Positions 56,301 through 64,000 of a stretch of 64,000 bases of DNA are shown here, in pieces. The stretch is from positions 930,001-994,000 of the forward strand of contig NC_023033.1 of the NCBI RefSeq assembly GCF_000505665.1, in the 5' to 3' direction. The stretch is from Thermosynechococcus sp. NK55a. Lineage in GTDB: Bacteria; Cyanobacteriota; Cyanobacteriia; Thermosynechococcales; Thermosynechococcaceae. The notes below the pieces were generated by a model, which saw nothing but the letters and a program-made list of their open reading frames with translations, was not told where the DNA came from and ran no database searches. The position numbers and the translations under genes are program-made. Every line of letters starts with the position of its first letter. The stretch's first letter is position 1.

Positions 56301-56519
56301 ACGGCAATCTCCTTCATTTTGGGCATCTTCCCACTGGTAATTGCCACGGGGTCTGGCGCAAAATCCCGTCACTCCTTGGGAACCAGTGTCACGGGTGGCA
56401 TGATTGCGGCCACATTCCTCAGTTTCTTTGTGGTGCCGATCATTTACATCCTCATTAAGGAAGTGGTGGCACGGCTGACCAAGGAGAAGCCCGAGGAAGC
56501 AACGCCAAGGGGGTCTTAG
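53385..56519 (+). CDS. RND multidrug efflux transporter (HAE1/AcrB type)
   Basis: A 1044-residue inner-membrane pump with twelve helices and two large periplasmic loops. It starts MISNFFIKRPVFATVCSLLI and shows GLVVDDAIVVVENV (TM4 Asp pair), FFPGVTGRLYQQFALT and the repeat-half LIGLASKNAILIVEFANQ (TM10/TM11 region). It exports drugs or hydrophobic compounds in exchange for protons, together with the upstream adaptor. An outer-membrane TolC partner is not in the window. Confidence 0.95.
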   Translation: MISNFFIKRPVFATVCSLLIILVGAIALPTLAIEYYPNVRPPTIQVSANYAGANAETVETNVTTILETQINGVEGMDYIDSTSNSFGNSNITITFTEGYDENIAAVDVNNLVASVTSQLPPEVINTGVNVSKSTNQIVLALALYPEEGYDYDATFISNYATLYVVQPLQRLKGVGKVQVFGQRTYAMRIWLDPNRLASRGLTAQDVVRALSDQNVQVGAGIIGAPPAPEGQEFQISIQAQSRLASEEEFADIIIQRGEDGSVVRIRDVGRTELGAQNYNTNFQFDGRNAVGIGIYQLSSANALDIARAVEAEMAILAEKFPPGLKWSVGFSTTDAVQESIKEVVITLIVAIILVIAVIFLFLQDWRATIIPSVTIPVSLIGTFAFMKAFGFSINSLTMFGLVLATGLVVDDAIVVVENVTRLIEDEGMTPQEAASRSMAEVTGALIATSLVMMAVFIPVAFFPGVTGRLYQQFALTIVFAIALSTFNALTLSPPLCALLLRRERPSMANFILFRWINRLIARTRRGYARSLNVIVRLKYWVLAGFVALLGMTYWLFQIVPGGFVPQEDQGYFVTLVQSPQGVSLEYTSNIVFKTADAIAQNPAVEHTFAIGGFSFFGTGSDKGIIFTSLKPWSRRPTLDQLLPQFQKVVAGELGAVVFSSNVPTINLGGSGLGGFDMQVMDQQGLGLETLASSVNELILKANNTPGFVAVNTPFAINAPQLNVTVDRTRALALGVSLKDIFNAMQIYLGSLYVNQFTIFARSYQVIVQADKQFRSNPDDINRIYVRSEQNALIPLSNLVKIEEVSAPPIIYHHNLFRSAEVTGQTVPPLSDRQAIMTMASLAEEVLPNGIGYSWTGLSLESVRSAGQAPLIFGLGLVFVFLVLSAQYESYIDPLIIILSVPLAIMGALLAQWLRGLNNDVFCQIGLVMLIGLASKNAILIVEFANQIRESKGTTIVKSVIHAAEERLRPILMTAISFILGIFPLVIATGSGAKSRHSLGTSVTGGMIAATFLSFFVVPIIYILIKEVVARLTKEKPEEATPRGS

Positions 56520-56582
56520 CTTACTTTACTATTTGCAAAACTCTTGTATCGTGGGGAATGATCCTTTGGCTCGTTTGTGATC

Positions 56583-59012
56583 ATGCCCAAGCAACTGGAT
56601 TTGCTGACCTCTGGACAGGTGATTCCTACACCACTGCACAGTGAAATGCAGCGCTCCTATCTGGAGTACGCCATGAGTGTGATTGTGGGGCGGGCGCTAC
56701 CAGATGTACGGGATGGGCTAAAACCAGTACATCGGCGGATTCTCTATGCGATGTACGAGTTGGGGCTGACGCCCGATCGCCCCTTTCGCAAGTGTGCACG
56801 GGTCGTGGGGGATGTGCTCGGGAAATATCACCCCCACGGGGATCAAGCGGTCTATGAGGCACTGGTGCGCTTGGTGCAGCCCTTTAGTAGTCGCTATCCG
56901 CTGTTGGCGGGGCATGGCAATTTTGGCTCCATTGATGATGATCCACCGGCGGCAATGCGCTATACGGAAACGCGCTTGGCAGCGATCGCCCACCGCACGC
57001 TACTGGAGAATATCAGCGATGCCATTGTGGATTTTGCTCCCAACTTTGACAGTTCCCAAGAAGAACCATTGGTGTTGCCGGCGCAACTGCCGATTTTGCT
57101 GCTGAATGGCTCAACGGGAATTGCGGTGGGCATGGCTACAAACATTCCACCCCACAATCTGGGGGAAGTGGTGGATGCACTAATTGCTCTCATTGACCGA
57201 CCCCATCTCTCCCTAGAGGAGCTCCTCACCCATCTGCCGGGACCAGACTTTCCCACGGGGGGTGTGATTGTGGATGGGGCAGGATTGCTACACGCCTACA
57301 GGACGGGTCGAGGAACAATTACACTGCGGGGAGTGGCTACCCTTGAGGATATTGCGCCCGGACGCGGCCGCCACCGCCGCCAAGGGATTGTGGTGACGGA
57401 GTTGCCCTATCAGGTGAATAAGGCGGCATGGATTGAAAAGGTGGCCGATTTGGTGAATCAAGGTCGCCTTGAGGGCATTGCCGATCTGCGGGATGAGAGT
57501 GATCGCGAGGGGCTGCGGGTGGTGATTGAACTAAAGCGGGATGCCCCAGCGGCGCAACTCTTGGAGCAGCTCTATCACCTAACAGCGTTGCAAGTGACCT
57601 ATGGCATCAACTTGATGGCACTGGTGGGCAATCAACCCCGCCAGCTCTCCCTCAAGGAGATCCTCAGGGAGTTTTTGCAGTTCCGCGAAAAGACGCTGCT
57701 GCGGCAATATCACCATGATCTGGCAACAGCTCAAGCCCGCCAACAGGTGGTGACGGGACTCTTAATCGGCCTCAATGCCGTGGAGCAGGTGATTGAGATT
57801 GTGCGATCGGCGGCGGATGGCAGTGCAGCCCAGCGGGAATTGATGACCCGCTTGGGTTTGAGCGATCGCCAAGCTAATGCCCTGATTGCCATGCCCCTCC
57901 GCCGCCTCACCCAACAGGAACGCCAAGAACTGGAACGGGAACAGGCGGAGCTGCAAGCGCGGATTGCCCAATTACAGACCCTGATTCACCAGCGGCCTGA
58001 GCGCCTCAAGGCACTGAAGAAAGAATTGCGGCAGTTGAAAAAAGAATTTGGCGACCCTCGCCGTACCCAAATTCTGAGGGAAACTCCTCCCCCTGAGGAA
58101 GTCGCTGATTGTGGGGGGGATTCCCTCTGGATAGAAATCAGCTGTCGCGGCTATGGTCGCTGTCTGCCCCAGCAGCGTCGTCGCAGTGGTCTGCCGTTGC
58201 AAACGTGGCTACCGTGGTCAGAGCCATTGCCCTTGGGCTTCTCGGTACAGGCCAGCGATCGCCTGTGGGTGTTTACGGAGAGTGGCAAGGTCTATCCGCT
58301 GCCTGTGGAGCGACTACCCGTCACCAGCCGTCGTGAGGGCGATCGCGGCCAACCCCTCCTTACCCTCCTAGCGGAGTCAGCTCAAGGGGAAAGCCTCCTT
58401 ACCGTCATTCCCAGTCAAGCCACAGCGGAAAAGCTCATTCTGCTGACGCGCCAAGGTCGCATCAAGGTGATTCCCATCTCAGACCTGCAAGACCTGAGGG
58501 GGCGCGGTCTCCAACTCACCAAACTGAAGGCGGGGGATGCCCTTGGTTGGGTATTGCCTGCGGACAGGGATCATTTGGTGTTGGCCACCTCGCGGGGGCG
58601 GGTTTTTCACTTTTTCATCCCCGACATTCCAGCTTTGGGACGGCTCAATCAAGGTCAAGCGGCGGTGCGCCTTAGTGTGCAGGAGATCTTGGTGGGGGCG
58701 ATCGCCCTTTCGGAACGAGAAAATGTTATCCTCGTTACCGCTTCCGGTCTTGGTAAACAAGTGCCCTTGCCCCTGATTGAAGTGGTGCCCCTCGGTCATT
58801 TAGGTCAATTGGCGATGCCCTTGCAGCAAAAATCGGATCGCTTGGCGGGCATTGGCCCTGGCCGTAGCTCCCTCGCACTGGTGACGACCCAAGAACGGGC
58901 CTGGATCACCAATGGGGAAGAGATCCCCCTCCTTAATAAAGAGGCGATGGGGGTGGCGATCGCCCCCCTTGACCCGGGGGAACAGGTGCAGGCGGTGGTG
59001 GCATTGGCCTAA
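56583..59012 (+). CDS. DNA gyrase/topoisomerase IV subunit A, divergent paralogue
   Basis: An 809-residue type IIA topoisomerase A subunit with [29 protein letters not shown] at the N-terminus, [13 protein letters not shown], the catalytic tyrosine 127 in MRYTETR, and a C-terminal beta-pinwheel (from about 510). The GyrA box expected at the start of the pinwheel is degenerate ([15 protein letters not shown]). Cyanobacteria commonly carry two such genes, and this looks like the ParC-like second copy. ATG 56583 is chosen; GTG 56577 is in frame. Confidence 0.85.
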   Translation: MPKQLDLLTSGQVIPTPLHSEMQRSYLEYAMSVIVGRALPDVRDGLKPVHRRILYAMYELGLTPDRPFRKCARVVGDVLGKYHPHGDQAVYEALVRLVQPFSSRYPLLAGHGNFGSIDDDPPAAMRYTETRLAAIAHRTLLENISDAIVDFAPNFDSSQEEPLVLPAQLPILLLNGSTGIAVGMATNIPPHNLGEVVDALIALIDRPHLSLEELLTHLPGPDFPTGGVIVDGAGLLHAYRTGRGTITLRGVATLEDIAPGRGRHRRQGIVVTELPYQVNKAAWIEKVADLVNQGRLEGIADLRDESDREGLRVVIELKRDAPAAQLLEQLYHLTALQVTYGINLMALVGNQPRQLSLKEILREFLQFREKTLLRQYHHDLATAQARQQVVTGLLIGLNAVEQVIEIVRSAADGSAAQRELMTRLGLSDRQANALIAMPLRRLTQQERQELEREQAELQARIAQLQTLIHQRPERLKALKKELRQLKKEFGDPRRTQILRETPPPEEVADCGGDSLWIEISCRGYGRCLPQQRRRSGLPLQTWLPWSEPLPLGFSVQASDRLWVFTESGKVYPLPVERLPVTSRREGDRGQPLLTLLAESAQGESLLTVIPSQATAEKLILLTRQGRIKVIPISDLQDLRGRGLQLTKLKAGDALGWVLPADRDHLVLATSRGRVFHFFIPDIPALGRLNQGQAAVRLSVQEILVGAIALSERENVILVTASGLGKQVPLPLIEVVPLGHLGQLAMPLQQKSDRLAGIGPGRSSLALVTTQERAWITNGEEIPLLNKEAMGVAIAPLDPGEQVQAVVALA

Positions 59013-59973
59013 CTAATTCAATCCAGCGGCCACAGACTCGCAGGTGCTTGCCCCCTGGCAGGCTTGCGGTTTGGCTACCATTGCCGGCAGTGATCAGAGC
59101 TCGGACTGCTTCAATCACCCTGAAGTTGAGACCCCGTTTCAGGTGCTGCCGCAGAAAGCGCTGGATTAAGCGGCGTTGCAGGGCAAGGGGCAATTCCCGC
59201 AGGCGCAACCGATCTAAGGCCGGAGGATGCTCGCGGATCACTGTGGGGGCAAGACGCTCCACCTCAGCCTCGAAATAGGCGCGATCGCTAGCGAGCAGCT
59301 CAGCGGTTTGGCCAAGCACCTCTTCCAGATTCGGATTGAAGTGCTGTTGTAAATAGGGGATTAACTCCAAACGCAGCCGATTGCGGCGATACGCCACATT
59401 GTGGTTGGTTTCATCCTGCCAGATGGGCAATCCGTAGGCTTGGCAAAAAGCAGCGGTTTCAGCGCGGGTCATGCCCAGGAGCGGGCGCACCAACTGAATA
59501 GCGCCCAAGGAACGGCTGGGCAAGAGGGTGGCGAGGCCATCGGGGCTAGTGCCCCGCAACAGATGCAGCAATAGACTTTCAGCGCGATCGCTCTGGGTAT
59601 GGGCTGTCACCACATGGGTGCAATCCAACGCCTTGGCCATGATCTCAAAGACTTGGTAGCGCCATGAACGGGCTGCTGCCTCAGTTTTCGGCAAATCAGG
59701 GGCACTCACCACCTCACAGGGTAGATGCCATTTCTGCGCTAGCTGTCGGACAAAATTTGCATTGGCGGTGCTATCTGCACGCCAGCGGTGATCACAATGG
59801 ACCGCCGCCAAAAACCACTGCCAGTGGGGTTGTAGATCCAGCAACAGGCGCGTTAAACAAACGGAGTCTTGCCCCCCCGATAGAGCAATGAGAATGCGTG
59901 ACCCCAAAGGAAGCCATTGCTGGATTTTTAAGGTGGTGTGCAGGCGGGCGTGGTGAATGCCCCACACGGGCAA
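58933..59973 (-). CDS. tilS: tRNA(Ile)-lysidine synthetase
   Basis: It adds lysine to C34 of tRNA-Ile(CAT), changing it to read AUA. The 346-residue protein has the PP-loop SGGQDS near residue 34, [31 protein letters not shown] and [18 protein letters not shown]. The C-terminal region is short, lacking much of the domain seen in E. coli. Its 3' end overlaps gyrA-like by 80 bp. It starts 4 bp after ccsA, so the two are probably co-transcribed. Confidence 0.93.
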   Translation of the reverse strand: MPVWGIHHARLHTTLKIQQWLPLGSRILIALSGGQDSVCLTRLLLDLQPHWQWFLAAVHCDHRWRADSTANANFVRQLAQKWHLPCEVVSAPDLPKTEAAARSWRYQVFEIMAKALDCTHVVTAHTQSDRAESLLLHLLRGTSPDGLATLLPSRSLGAIQLVRPLLGMTRAETAAFCQAYGLPIWQDETNHNVAYRRNRLRLELIPYLQQHFNPNLEEVLGQTAELLASDRAYFEAEVERLAPTVIREHPPALDRLRLRELPLALQRRLIQRFLRQHLKRGLNFRVIEAVRALITAGNGSQTASLPGGKHLRVCGRWIELVRPMPPPPAPVPPGQGGRSPPPSPLY

Positions 59974-59977
59974 CCCC

Positions 59978-60937
59978 CTAGAAGAACCAGCCGTAGGAGT
60001 GTAGGCCCTTCCCCAGCAGATTCACCCCTAGGTAGCAGACCCAGACCACTCCAAAGCCAACCGTGGCGAGAATCGCCGGTTTACGTCCTTGCCAATCGCG
60101 GGTAATGCGGGCATGGAGATAGGCAGCATACACCAACCAAACAATCAGTGCCCAAGTTTCTTTTGGATCCCAACTCCAAGGTGCGCCCCAAGCCTCGTTG
60201 GCCCATACGGCACCGGAGATAATGCCAATCGTCAACAGGGGAAACCCCAGACCAATCATGCGGTAGCTCAGGTTATCGAGGGTTTCGGCTAAAGTCAGGC
60301 GTTGTAAACTCAATTGCAGAGCTGGTGGGGTGAGTACCGTTGTGCCACCGCCCCCCGTCGAGGATTCTAGGGCAGGGTCTGGCGGGCGACTGCGGAAGCT
60401 GCCTGTTCCCACAGAACTCCCCCTGAGGTTGATGGGCTGGCCCCAGGTGACGATAAGAAAGGCGATCGCCAACAGGGAGCCCACCATCAAGGTGGCATAG
60501 CTGAGCATCATCACACTGACGTGCATCATTAACCAGTTGGACTTGAGAGCTGGCACCAAAGGGGCTGACTGTTGCATCTCAGGGGGCAGAGAGAGGGCAG
60601 CAAAGGCTGTAATTCCCATTGCAACGGGTGCAGTGACAACTCCCACAAGGGGCTGGCCACTGATGGACTCGGCGACAAAGTGCATGGCCGTCAGCCCCCA
60701 ACACAGGAAAAAGAGGGATTCATAGAGATTACTGATGGGAAAGTAGCCCCCCTCAATCCAGCGCGCCGCCAGCAGGCCAGTAATACAGAGGTTAGCGATC
60801 GCTATCCCCGTGCGACCGGCAGCGGTCAGCAGTGGCCACTGGGGAAATGCTGCCCCGCACCAGTAGAGCAACATGGTGATAAAAAGTACCGCAAAGGCGG
60901 TATTATCGAGCCAACCTTCTAGGGTCAATAAATCCAT
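59978..60937 (-). CDS. ccsA: System II c-type cytochrome biogenesis protein CcsA
   Basis: A 319-residue membrane protein with about eight helices and the haem-handling WWD motif [19 protein letters not shown] near residue 253. Conserved histidines occur in [10 protein letters not shown] and GKGLHSYGW. With Ccs1 it delivers and attaches haem to cytochromes c6, f and c550. ATG 60937 is chosen over the ORF start at 61045. The Gly/Ser-rich insert at about 180-205 ([15 protein letters not shown]) is a variable loop. Confidence 0.93.
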   Translation of the reverse strand: MDLLTLEGWLDNTAFAVLFITMLLYWCGAAFPQWPLLTAAGRTGIAIANLCITGLLAARWIEGGYFPISNLYESLFFLCWGLTAMHFVAESISGQPLVGVVTAPVAMGITAFAALSLPPEMQQSAPLVPALKSNWLMMHVSVMMLSYATLMVGSLLAIAFLIVTWGQPINLRGSSVGTGSFRSRPPDPALESSTGGGGTTVLTPPALQLSLQRLTLAETLDNLSYRMIGLGFPLLTIGIISGAVWANEAWGAPWSWDPKETWALIVWLVYAAYLHARITRDWQGRKPAILATVGFGVVWVCYLGVNLLGKGLHSYGWFF

Positions 60938-61121
60938 AGGTTTTTGTATTGCCAGCCTGCTACTCTTTCTGTATTGTACTGTCCGAACCGCGCTTTTCTG
61001 GGATAGGGGAGTGGGTTCCATTCTTAGTAACAAGGGCTGTACCACAATTTAGCCTGAATCCCTATAATCAGGGGTGAAGAATCATCCTGTTCTATTGTGC
61101 TGCTGCTGGAGCAAGAACCCC

Positions 61122-61904
61122 ATGAATGAGCTACGGGCTGCGCTGGAATTGGCGACAGAGGAGGAGTTGCAAGACCTAACAGAAATTCTGTTTCGTCGTC
61201 GGCTCAACCCCTTGGACTATCTAACCACGCCGGATCCCATTGCGGTACAAGCCCAAGATCGTCAAGCCTGGTTAGATGACATTGAAGAGCGGTTTCGCTT
61301 TTTGGCAGCCGATGGTTTGACGGTGCTCAAGGGCAAAGCCCAGCAAATCAGCTATCGGCAAACTTTGATGCGGGTCTGTCGCTACTTAAAAATTAAGTTT
61401 TCCCCCAGTTGGACGGTGCCTGAACTGGAAATGGAGATCTTCTTGAATGTGTTGCAGCGGATGTGGAAAAAGCTGGGGGATCAGGATCGGCGGGTTTTGG
61501 CCGCCCAAATTCAAGAGAGCTTGCCCGAATTGCGCCATGGCCACCCCATTTCCATGGAAATGGTGCGCTTAATCCTAGAGGGCAGTGCCGCGATCGCCAT
61601 CAGTTCTGTTGTGCGCTCCATGGTGGTGCAGCAGGTGGCACGGCAGTTTGCAATTCATTTTGCTGGCTCCAAGCTCTCAATGATCCCCTTGGTGTCACGG
61701 GGGGCAGCCATGGGAGCCGCTCGATTGGCAGTGGGGCGCAGTCTCTTGGCCTTTGCCAGTACTGCCCTGTGGGTATGGTTTATTGCCGATTTGGGTTGGC
61801 AAGCCATTTCCACTAACTATGCCCGCATTATTCCCACCATTTTTGCGATCGCCCAAATTCGTCTTTTGCGGGGTGAACAGGCCGCCCAGTGGGCGATGGC
61901 CTAG
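61122..61904 (+). CDS. YaaW-like (DUF3944/UPF0174) protein
   Basis: A 260-residue protein beginning MNELRAALELATEEELQDLTEILFRRRLNPLDYL, a helical N-terminal motif of YaaW-type proteins. Hydrophobic, Gly/Ala-rich segments follow in the C-terminal half (about 155-250). The function is unknown. ATG 61122 is preferred to the ORF start at 61074. Its stop shares CTAG with the stop of the convergent SNF2 gene. Confidence 0.72.
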   Translation: MNELRAALELATEEELQDLTEILFRRRLNPLDYLTTPDPIAVQAQDRQAWLDDIEERFRFLAADGLTVLKGKAQQISYRQTLMRVCRYLKIKFSPSWTVPELEMEIFLNVLQRMWKKLGDQDRRVLAAQIQESLPELRHGHPISMEMVRLILEGSAAIAISSVVRSMVVQQVARQFAIHFAGSKLSMIPLVSRGAAMGAARLAVGRSLLAFASTALWVWFIADLGWQAISTNYARIIPTIFAIAQIRLLRGEQAAQWAMA

Positions 61905-64000
61905 AGGGTGATCAGCCGCTCTTTGTCCAAGGTGAGCAGTTGCCGCAGCTGGTCAAGGTTGAGTTCGGTCAGCCAGTGTTCGCCGCTACCCACAATCATT
62001 TCCGCAAGGGCTTTTTTCTGTTCGATTTGCTCGTGGATCTTTTCCTCAAGGGTACCCGTGCAGACAAATTTATGGATTTGGACATTGCGGGCTTGACCAA
62101 TGCGGAAGACGCGATCGCTGGCCTGATTTTCTACCGCTGGGTTCCACCAGCGATCGTAGTGAAAGACATGGTTAGCGCGAGTCAGATTGAGACCCACGCC
62201 CCCTGCCTTGAGGGAAAGGATAAAGACCCTGGGGGCTTCGGGATCGTGCTGAAAGCGTTCCACCATGAGTTCCCGCTGGGCTTTGGGGGTGCGTCCTGAG
62301 AGGAAAAACACCTCCTGCTGGAGCACCTTTTCCAGGTAGGTTTTCAGGTGGGTGCCAAACTCCGCAAATTGGGTAAAGACAAGGGCGCGATCGCCCACTT
62401 CCTGAAGCTCTTGCAGCATTTCTATTAGGCGTTGCAATTTACCTGAGCGAGCGGGGGCATAGTCTTCTTGCTTGAGATACTGGGCAGGATGGTTGCAGAT
62501 TTGCTTCAGCTTGGTCAGGGTGGCCAAGATATTGCCCCGCCGCTGGATGCCTTCACTATTTTCGATGGCAGCAAGGGAGTCTTCCACCACCGCAGTGTAA
62601 AGCTGCATCTGCTCTAGGGTGAGGCCGCAATAGACCAGCATCTCCTGTTTTTCGGGCAGGTCTTGAATAATGCTGTGGTCGGTTTTCAGGCGCCGCAGAA
62701 TGAAGGGTTGGACATAGGTGCGCAGGGCGTTGAGGGAGCTGGTGTCGCCATAGCGTTCAATGGGACGGACATAGCGGTGTTGAAAGTAGGTGCGATTGCC
62801 CAAGTACCCCGGATGGAGGAAGTCCATAATTGACCAAAGTTCGAGCAGGCGGTTTTCTAGGGGGGTTCCCGTCAGGGCAATGCGAAACTGGGCGGACAGT
62901 TCCCGCGCCGCTTGGGACTGTTGGGTGTTGGCATTCTTGATGTTTTGGGCTTCATCCAGGACCAAGTGCTGCCACAGAACCGGTTGCAAGGTGGCGCGAT
63001 CGCGCTGCAGGAGGGCATAGCTGGTCAGAATCAAGTCATGGGTTTCCACCCTTTTGAGGAAGGCCTTGCCCTTGGGGCGATCGCTCCCGTGGTGGACATA
63101 GGCCCGCAAGGTTGGGGCAAACTTTTGGCACTCCCGCAGCCAGTTCCCCAGCACCGACGTAGGACAGATCAACAGTGTCGGTCGGTAGGCACGTCCCTTT
63201 TCCTTGAGGTGGAGCAAAAAGGCCAACAGTTGAATCGTTTTCCCCAACCCCATATCGTCTGCCAAGCAAGCCCCCAGCCGCCAGCGTTCCAAGAAACTCA
63301 GCCACGCCACCCCCCGTGCCTGGTAGGGGCGCAGTTCACCACAAAACTCCTGCGGTGTTGGCACTGGATCCAAGCTTTGTTTGCCCGTGAGGCCATCCAA
63401 GAGTGTCTGCAGCGCATCATTGGTGTCTAAGCCAAGAATCGGCAACTTGGCCACCGTCACCGTATCCCCCGTAGCAATGCGCAGTGTCTCTGCAAGGGAG
63501 AGTTGGGTCTTTTGGGGAGACTGGAGAAACTCTTGAGCAGCCTTGACCTCTTGGGGGCGCAGCAGCACCCATTCACCATTGAGATAAACCAGGGGAGTCC
63601 CTTGGCGGCGCAGTTGATCAAAATCTGCTTCCGAGAGGGGATGCTGCCCCAACTGCAACTGCCACTGAAACTGCATCAAGCTGTCAATACTCAAGCCGCT
63701 AGTGGCCGGCGGCAATGTGGCAATTATTTTCAGACCCAAGCGATGTTGGGCGCTATTGCGGCGCAAACTCGGTGGCAAAATGATCGCAACCCCCTGCTGC
63801 TCAAGGGGCGCAATTGCACTTTGCAAGAAGGCATACACTTCGGTGGTGTGCAGCGTCAGACCCAGGGGGGAGCGTTCTTGAAGACTGCGATCGAGGGGAC
63901 GATAAATGCGGGAGGCCAAGCCCAGTCCCCGCAGCAGGGTCTCTTGGGGCTGCCAGAGCACCTGCCCTTGATAGAGGAGGGCCTCTTGGGTGCATTGCCA
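61901..64000 (-). CDS. SNF2-family DEAD/DEAH helicase (5' truncated by window)
   Basis: At least 699 residues of a Swi2/Snf2 ATPase. It has an N-terminal accessory region, motif I DDMGLGKTIQLLAFLL, motif II LDEAQNIKN, motif III ALTGTPLENRLLELWSIMDFL, motif V GVGLNLTRANHVFHYDRWWNPA and motif VI QASDRVFRIGQ. Such proteins remodel protein-DNA or RNA polymerase complexes. The frame is open to the last base, so the true start lies outside; GTG 63961 is unlikely to be the start. No zinc-finger SWIM partner is visible here. Confidence 0.93.
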   Translation of the reverse strand, partial: WQCTQEALLYQGQVLWQPQETLLRGLGLASRIYRPLDRSLQERSPLGLTLHTTEVYAFLQSAIAPLEQQGVAIILPPSLRRNSAQHRLGLKIIATLPPATSGLSIDSLMQFQWQLQLGQHPLSEADFDQLRRQGTPLVYLNGEWVLLRPQEVKAAQEFLQSPQKTQLSLAETLRIATGDTVTVAKLPILGLDTNDALQTLLDGLTGKQSLDPVPTPQEFCGELRPYQARGVAWLSFLERWRLGACLADDMGLGKTIQLLAFLLHLKEKGRAYRPTLLICPTSVLGNWLRECQKFAPTLRAYVHHGSDRPKGKAFLKRVETHDLILTSYALLQRDRATLQPVLWQHLVLDEAQNIKNANTQQSQAARELSAQFRIALTGTPLENRLLELWSIMDFLHPGYLGNRTYFQHRYVRPIERYGDTSSLNALRTYVQPFILRRLKTDHSIIQDLPEKQEMLVYCGLTLEQMQLYTAVVEDSLAAIENSEGIQRRGNILATLTKLKQICNHPAQYLKQEDYAPARSGKLQRLIEMLQELQEVGDRALVFTQFAEFGTHLKTYLEKVLQQEVFFLSGRTPKAQRELMVERFQHDPEAPRVFILSLKAGGVGLNLTRANHVFHYDRWWNPAVENQASDRVFRIGQARNVQIHKFVCTGTLEEKIHEQIEQKKALAEMIVGSGEHWLTELNLDQLRQLLTLDKERLITL

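Overview
The window is chromosomal DNA of a unicellular thermophilic cyanobacterium, almost certainly Thermosynechococcus. The PsbE, PsbF, PsbL, PsbJ, PsbD and PsbC proteins read like those of T. elongatus/vulcanus, and ApcD, PsaE, CrtP/CrtB and a very high density of the HIP1 octamer GCGATCGC agree. No insertion sequence, prophage, CRISPR array or integrase is visible. The genes are densely packed on both strands, and most are housekeeping genes.

Layout. 1-2.2 kb: 3' part of a Ser/Thr kinase, then psbEFLJ. 2.2-7 kb: a lone, frameshifted sugar-type ABC permease, prs, purH and a metallophosphoesterase. 7-13.5 kb: an AI-2E family membrane protein, an LpxB-like glycosyltransferase, apcD, serS-murF, tRNA-Asn and a receiver-like protein. 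13.6-20.4 kb (mostly minus strand): ribF-moxR; a tight phosphoribosyltransferase-pyrB-2Fe2S cluster; crtP-crtB; chorismate lyase. 20.5-25.5 kb: a Mo-nitrogenase-C-terminal-domain protein, rimO, a degenerate histidine kinase, psaE-mutM and a STAS protein. 25.5-30.4 kb: lptA-lptB-lptF/G followed by DAHP synthase, then holA and a DUF948 protein. 30.6-33.4 kb: a Spy-like exported protein, an InrS/CsoR-type metal regulator, yggT and a Dam-type methylase, all facing a coiled-coil PD-(D/E)XK protein with six 42-bp repeats. 33.5-38 kb: an M48 protease, SelO and a second LpxB-like protein. 38-40.5 kb: psbD-psbC with an intrinsic terminator. 41-43.6 kb: rbfA, then a sulfide-detoxification-like set (persulfide dioxygenase-like protein, rhodanese, TauE-like exporter). 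43.7-48.6 kb: glcD-cobW-like-K+ channel-like. 49-52 kb: FHA-membrane protein, MnmC-like methyltransferase, M50-like protease and infC. 52-56.5 kb: an RND efflux pair. 56.5-64 kb: a second-type GyrA, tilS, ccsA, a YaaW-like protein and a SNF2 helicase that runs off the end.

Themes worth attention. (1) Three genes (permease, FHA protein, efflux lipoprotein) each look exactly one base short in a homopolymer run (A6, C7, C7). This could be sequencing error, transcriptional slippage or recent decay. (2) An identical 18-bp element lies immediately over the -10 box of both psbE and the STAS gene. (3) Eight convergent gene pairs overlap at their 3' ends by 4 to 149 bp. (4) Twenty-base-period direct repeats form a candidate operator in front of the sulfur genes. 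(5) An orphan GATC-type methylase converges on a repeat-built coiled-coil nuclease-like protein in a genome rich in GATC-containing HIP1 sites. I see no obviously new multi-gene defence or mobile system. The nearest thing to an undescribed unit is the metal regulator/methylase/coiled-coil nuclease neighbourhood at 30.6-33.4 kb.
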